From positions 1 through 64,000 of the forward strand of contig NW_025947668.1 in assembly GCF_000764305.2 (NCBI RefSeq): 64,000 nucleotides of DNA. The letters are read 5' to 3'. Below are positions 59,585-64,000 of this stretch, piece after piece. Below the pieces are notes generated by a model. It worked only from the letters and a program-made list of their open reading frames with translations, ran no database searches and was not told where the DNA came from. The DNA is from Hyalella azteca. Lineage: Eukaryota > Arthropoda > Malacostraca > Amphipoda > Hyalellidae. The stretch's first letter is position 1, and every line of letters starts with the position of its first letter. Both the position numbers and the translations under genes were made by a program.

Positions 59585-59905
59585 ATCATGAGCGGTAGTC
59601 TCATCACCATGAGCGGTAGGCCCATCATCATGAGCGGTAGTCCCATCACCGTGAGCGGTAGGCCCATCATCATGAGCGGTAGTCCCATCACCGTGAGCGG
59701 TAGTCCCATCACCATGAGCGGTAGACTCATCACCATGAGCGGTAGGCCCATCATCATGAGCGGTAGTCCCATCACCGTGAGCGGTAGTCCCATCACCATG
59801 AGCGGTAGTCCCATCACCATGAGCGGTAGTCTCATCACCATGAGCGGTAGGCCCATCATCATGAGCGGTAGACTCATTACCATGAGCGGTAGACTCATCA
59901 CCATC
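59585..59905. repeat. 21-bp minisatellite
   Basis: About 15 copies of ATCACCATGAGCGGTAGTCC-type units. Frames stay open (ITMSGSP on plus, LPLMVMG on minus) but are by-products. Intronic. Confidence 0.95.
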
Positions 59906-60454
59906 TCTTCTTCCGTGTGTCCCTGGGACCTCTTATCATCTGTCTTCCCGAGAAGCTGTACCCATCACTCTTATCAAAACAACCACTCCCCGTTCTTTGG
60001 ATCAGGATATTAGCAGGTCTCAACGCAGTTCGATGATTCAAAACCCGAGAAAATTGCTATTTCCTGTTATTTCAATTCATAATAGTTCGGCCGCATCTGA
60101 GGCAGCAAGTTTAGGGAATTTCTCCGTACGCATAGAGTTATTCTCGTCTAGTNCTATTTAGGTAATTGAAAATCAGATAAAAATAGCTTCCAGGTCAGCT
60201 GAATGGGGGAAATTTTGAGGAAAACATACTGAGGTTTGTGCGAGGGTTGTGCAAGAGCAATTCCCTCTATTTAGCGCAGGAGTGAATATCAATCATAATA
60301 CCTGAAAATATCAATCGCTCTATTACTTATCGAGTTTCAACTCAGATGAAAAAAATATTAATAACCTCCTAACTCCTCAAAGTAGCTCTTTATGCAATCA
60401 TTTTAGAGTCACAAATCAATATTTACTTGTATTTCTTCAATAATTACAAAAATA

Positions 60455-60578
60455 ATTGAAAATAGTTACAATAATAATTACAAATTACAATAATAATTAC
60501 AAATTACAATAATAATTACAAATTACAATAATAATTACAAATTACAATAATAAAAACAAGTTACAATAATAAAATTGT
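60455..60578. repeat. 19-bp AT-rich minisatellite at the 3' end of the intron
   Basis: Copies of AATAATTACAAATTACAAT run up to a few bases before the acceptor (AATTTGTACAG) of the Ig9 C-half exon, replacing the usual pyrimidine tract. Confidence 0.88.
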
Positions 60579-60589
60579 AATTTGTACAG

Positions 60590-60744
60590 CGGTTACGAGA
60601 CTGCTTCTGGAGCGGACAGCTCCGGGGCGCAGACGCTGCAGCTGCGGATCCCAGCAGCCGCCGCCGCGGACGCCGGGGAGTTTGTGTGCGGGGCGAGCAA
60701 CGCGCACGGCGATGCGCAGGCGCCCTTTACCGTCGTCGTAGAAG
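60590..60744 (+). CDS. Dscam: Dscam Ig9 second-half exon
   Basis: Reads GYETASGADSSGAQTLQLRI, then PAAAAADAGEFVCGASNAHG and DAQAPFTVVVE, ending GAAG|GTATTA in phase 1. L-x-L-x-I is strand E, D-A-G-x-F-x-C-x-A-x-N is strand F, and TVVVE leads to the FNIII linker. It joins forward to VPGAPTAVQV in frame. The GC-rich composition contrasts with the surrounding AT-rich intron. Confidence 0.92.
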
Positions 60745-62296
60745 GTATTAATTGATTAATTAAGTAACAGGGCGGTCATAATCACATTAAATTGTTGAAA
60801 TAAGTTATATTGAAAAATGAAATCGAGTAAAGAATTACACAGTTAAAGTTCTTTTATATTTTATTTTAAAATAATCTATTTAACAAGAAGTTTCAACGAA
60901 GACGGCAATGATCGATGAGGAGGGATATGATCATTTAAACCTAAGTTTCAGAGATTTAAACTTTTTTAATTTCCACTCATGATAAAAATCTGGTATTCTG
61001 CTCCTCAAGTTGTTGCATCAAATTTAATTGGTTTATAAAATCATGTTTTTTTGTCCAGGCAATATAGTGCCAATGACGAACAGACAAATTTAGATAGATG
61101 CTTGAATAATCTACTCGGACCAGCCGAGCTACAATTTGAAATATTGAATAAATATGACTATATAGTAAATGAAGTGCAATTGAATCTTAAAATATGTAAT
61201 CTTAAACTAAAGTCTAACCTCCCACAAAAGAAAATTAGGCATAGAGTTATGCAACCCCAAAAACAAATTAAATTGACACGCCATTCACGCAAAACGAGGA
61301 ATAAAGAATACGATTTATTGGCAGAATTGCAGAGATAATCATGACCGATTAATTTGGCGTTCCTGCAGGTACTGATTCGTAGACAGCACTGATCAATGTA
61401 TATTGGAACCACACGGAACAATGTGTATAGAAGCCCATTACGTACAGATTGATTGAACCGACCAGAGCTCTGAACTGCATAAAAATGAATATCAGGAGCT
61501 TGTTCGCCTCGTACCAAACATTGACTTGCCCGCACAGCTGGACAAAGGACAACCGCACTGCGCACCAGAAAAAATTATATTCCCTGTATTATCATGGAAG
61601 ATTATTAAGCGTTCAAATTTAAGAAATTATCGGTGAGAAATTTAATGTCTCACAACCGGTATTACTGCAATGTTATTTTAACATTATAGAAGTCTTGATA
61701 ATAATCGGATATATCGATTGATGGTAGGAATGATCGATTATATCGAATACTTGTTTATGGATAATTAAATTTATTTATGATCAATTACATTGACTGATGT
61801 TTGACTGACTTGACCTACGATCGACTGATTGCTTATTGACCGCTTTGACTAACGATGTAAATGTAGTGCTTAAGTGAAGTGCTTGGTGATTGAGTGAGTG
61901 ATGGTGATCGAGTGCAGTGCTTGGTGATTGATTGAGTGATGGTGATCGAGTGCAGTGCTTGGTGATTGATTGAAATGCATCGTGCTCAAGTGATGTTCTT
62001 GGTGATCAAATGTAACACAAAGTGATCGACAATTGTGCTTGATCGTTTTTTTTAAATTAGATAGAAATTAACACTTGGTAATGGAAGGTAGAACTTGGTT
62101 ATGATATTACCTGGTGATGAAGGGTATTAGTAGTAGATGAAATGACATAATATACTACTAAGGACTAGAATTCAACGTATAGGACTATTTACCTGTGCGC
62201 TCTCGGTTAGAATCAAACATTTAATTCTGTAACCTACAAAGGATTTTTTTGGGGGGTTCCACGTTTTGATTTATTGTTTCACGGAAACCGACACAG
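60745..62296 (+). other. Intron between Ig9 and FNIII-1
   Basis: Bounded by GTATTA and GAAACCGACACAG. It contains a 95-codon open frame (61051-61338) of no recognisable family and loose repeats of GTGCTTGGTGATTGATTGAG at about 61860-61990. No further exon is seen. Confidence 0.7.
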
Positions 62297-62443
62297 ATGT
62301 CCCTGGAGCCCCGACCGCAGTTCAGGTGCGTGAGAGCGACGCGCGTCACGTCTCGCTCTCGTGGTCGCCGCCACCAGCGTCGTCGTCGGTGAAGGCCCCC
62401 GTCATGTCCTACGTCATCACGATTGAAGAGCACAGGGACGATG
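62297..62443 (+). CDS. Dscam: Dscam FNIII-1 first-half exon
   Basis: Reads DVPGAPTAVQVRESDARHVS, then LSWSPPPASSSVKAPVMSYV and ITIEEHRDDG, with the P-x-x-P-x-x-V and L-x-W-x-P-P start of a fibronectin III domain and the Y-x-I-x-I C'-strand. Phase 1 at both ends (donor GATG|GTATGC). The join from 60744 gives VVVE|DVPGAP, the normal Ig9-to-FNIII transition of Dscam. Confidence 0.93.
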
Positions 62444-62781
62444 GTATGCAGAGCCTGTCCCATATTTTTTTACATTTGTTGGAAATGTAAGGGAACCAGA
62501 TATAGCAGTGACAAAATTAGCGAAAAATCACACGTCTGATTGTTGTTTCAAAATATTACTTCATTCATGCCTTACTCTTATCATGTAACAATAGTAAACG
62601 ATGAGTTACCTCTGATTATTACCGCTTTCTTTTTTCTCATGTTCATCTTCGTTCTTGTTTCCACTCGGCCCTTATTTCGTCTTTTCTCCAGTTTCCTCCT
62701 TGCACTTGTCTCCACCTCATTATCCTTCCATCTTCGACCACTCAACTGCAAGAAAACATCAACAATTCTCTTCTCTCGCAG

Positions 62782-63047
62782 AAGCGATGGAGAGCGAAGC
62801 GTTGCTGGACCCACAAGCGACCGGCAGTTCGGGGACCGGTGACCCAACCACGAGCGTCGGTGACCGCAGAGTCGAAGTTTTGGTTTCTGGGGCGAGCCTC
62901 AGCCACCGCGTGTCCGGTCTGCTGCCGTACACCTGGTACAGCTTCTCTGTCGCCGCCCAGAACAGCGTAGGGCGAGGACCGAGTTCTGGACCCTTACGCC
63001 ACCGCACCCTGGAGGAAAAGCCGTCTGCACCGCCCACTAATGTGCAG
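62782..63047 (+). CDS. Dscam: Dscam FNIII-1 second-half exon, into the FNIII-2 linker
   Basis: After TCTTCTCTCGCAG it reads EAMESEALLDPQATGSSGTG, then VSGASLSHRVSGLLPYTWYS, FSVAAQNSVGRGPSSGPLRH and RTLEEKPSAPPTNVQ. L-x-P-Y-T-x-Y-x-F-x-V-x-A-x-N-x-x-G-x-G-P-x-S is the FNIII E-F-G signature, and EEKPSAPPTNVQ opens the next FNIII domain. It ends in phase 0 at GTGCAG|GTCAGT, within the first unit of a 54-bp array. The next exon lies beyond the window or was not recognised. Confidence 0.92.
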
Positions 63048-63236
63048 GTCAGTCGGTGCACCAATTTTAAGGATCCTTCTGCACCACCTACTAATGTACG
63101 GGTTAGTCGGTGCACCTATTTTAAGAAGCCGTCTGCACCGCCCACCACTGTGCAGTTCAGTCGGTGCACCTATTTTAAAAAGCCGTCTGCATCGCCTATT
63201 AATGTGCAGATCAGTTAAAGCAACATTATAAAAAGC
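63021..63236 (+). repeat. 54-bp array spanning exon end and splice donor
   Basis: Four copies at exactly 54-bp spacing containing PSAPPTNVQ coding sequence, a CAG|GTCAGT-type donor and TTTTAAGAAG. The frame stays open until a TAA at about 63216. Later copies mutate the donor (CGGGTTAGT, CAGTTCAGT, CAGATCAGT), so only the first has a good site. Confidence 0.94.
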
Positions 63237-64000
63237 TGTCTGCAGTGTAAACCTATGAACAGGCCACTCATTCGAAGAAGCCGTTTAAACTGCCAGTCGT
63301 GCAGTTTCTTCGGTGCCAACAGTTTGAGAAGCGCGTTAATGCGCATGTGTATTGGTGTATTGCAACAATTATTTACACTGACTGTACATCGAAATAAAGA
63401 ATTGCATTTAATTAAAGTAGAGCAGCGGCAAGTGTGTAATGAAGGCTTATGCTTCATCGGGTTCGTTACGCGGGTGCATCAAACATCAGCCACCAAAAAC
63501 TAATTTATTGAACAAGAACAATAATTAAACAGTATTGTTAGAAAGGTTGACACGACTCTAGATAAGCTAAGTGCCCAGTCCTACAATTCACAATAGGTGA
63601 CAAAGGTCGTAGCACATCCCAGATCCTGGGAGCACACGAAGATCCTTCCAAGCAAGTACTTGGAATACATGGTCCCTGAGGCAGCTCACTCTCGTGACCC
63701 GCAACCCTACATTGGAAATAAATACTTCCATACTGACTGATATTATAACTTATGCACTTGCATGACAGATTCCATATATGATCACTTTTTAACCAATTTA
63801 CATGAAACAGAAATAGCTAATTTATTGTTAGGATACCTTGGGCTAATATAGCAGCTCACCAATAAAGGCAGTGTAAGATGACTTAAAGCACAGCAGAAGA
63901 GTGGCACAATAGGTCAACTAGGCCTGAAAATGGGTTGTTCACGGTAGGACCTCCTCTTAACGACTGACCTAACGCACGGTATAGTCTCTCGTAAGAACGA
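63237..64000. other. Non-coding or intronic end of the window
   Basis: No exon or gene recognised. The next Dscam exon (FNIII-2) is expected further downstream. Confidence 0.5.

Noticed and set aside
59276..60013. 245-codon plus-strand frame after the Ig exon
   Set aside because: It reads through a splice donor, the Nextera adapter and a 21-bp array. Only the first part (59312-59424) is a real exon.
61051..61338. 95-codon plus-strand frame in the Ig9-FNIII intron
   Set aside because: No recognisable domain, AT-rich composition, no splice signals that would keep frame with the Dscam exons.

Overview
This is a eukaryotic, AT-rich, intron-rich genomic scaffold fragment. It has no operons, many minisatellites, decayed non-LTR and Penelope-like retroelements, tRNA-derived SINEs and two N-gaps. 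The only cellular gene I can support is a Down syndrome cell adhesion molecule (Dscam) family gene on the + strand. Its exon layout (Ig2 split after its N-half, Ig7 in one exon) is the arthropod layout. With Penelope-like elements and very dense minisatellites this suggests an arthropod, plausibly a crustacean. The species is not determinable from the sequence.

Dscam exons, in order: an exceptionally long exon ending in the first half of Ig1 (8319-9794), the Ig1 second half (11053-11209), the Ig2 first half, equivalent to Drosophila exon 4 (13436-13597), a possible Ig2 second-half fragment (22136-22259), the end of Ig5 plus Ig6 N-half (54807-54948), the Ig6 C-half (55260-55421), all of Ig7, equivalent to Drosophila exon 9 (55799-56083), the Ig8 N-half (56439-56558), the Ig8 C-half with a Trp-rich insertion (56714-57235), two Ig N-half exons where one is expected (57744-57888 and 59312-59424), an Ig9 C-half (60590-60744), and the two halves of the first fibronectin III domain (62297-62443, 62782-63047). 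Splice phases agree at almost every join. The later FNIII repeats, transmembrane segment and tail lie outside the window. Exons for Ig3, Ig4 and most of Ig5 were not found in the 41 kb between 13.6 and 54.8 kb.

The most unusual pattern is that several exons of this gene end in a tandem array whose unit is the exon's own 3' end plus its 5' splice donor plus some intron: 62 bp at Ig1, 69 bp and 56 bp at the two Ig9 N-halves, 54 bp at FNIII-1, and probably 47 bp in the 58.4 kb array. A 51-bp array at 25.8 kb carries the same kind of repeated GTGAGT donor without a recognised exon.

Region by region: 1-1880, 11172-13435 and 31619-32345 are three related modules of Ig1-end repeats and decayed exon-4 cassettes. 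5.7-7.3 kb is an 827-bp tandem duplication. 16.8-19.9 kb and 26.5-30.5 kb are a rearranged, circularly permuted segmental duplication full of CR1/Jockey-type reverse transcriptase debris. 20.97-21.90 kb is a TTAA-flanked inverted-repeat transposon. 41.6-44.5 and 52.5-54.5 kb are a second segmental duplication. 44.9-50.5 kb is mostly minisatellites with Penelope and SINE relics. 54.8-63.1 kb is the dense Dscam exon block.

Assembly quality matters here. Nextera/Tn5 mosaic-end junction sequence is embedded at 25809-25827, 31581-31618, 50801-50838 and 59548-59584, so order, orientation and copy number across those points cannot be trusted.
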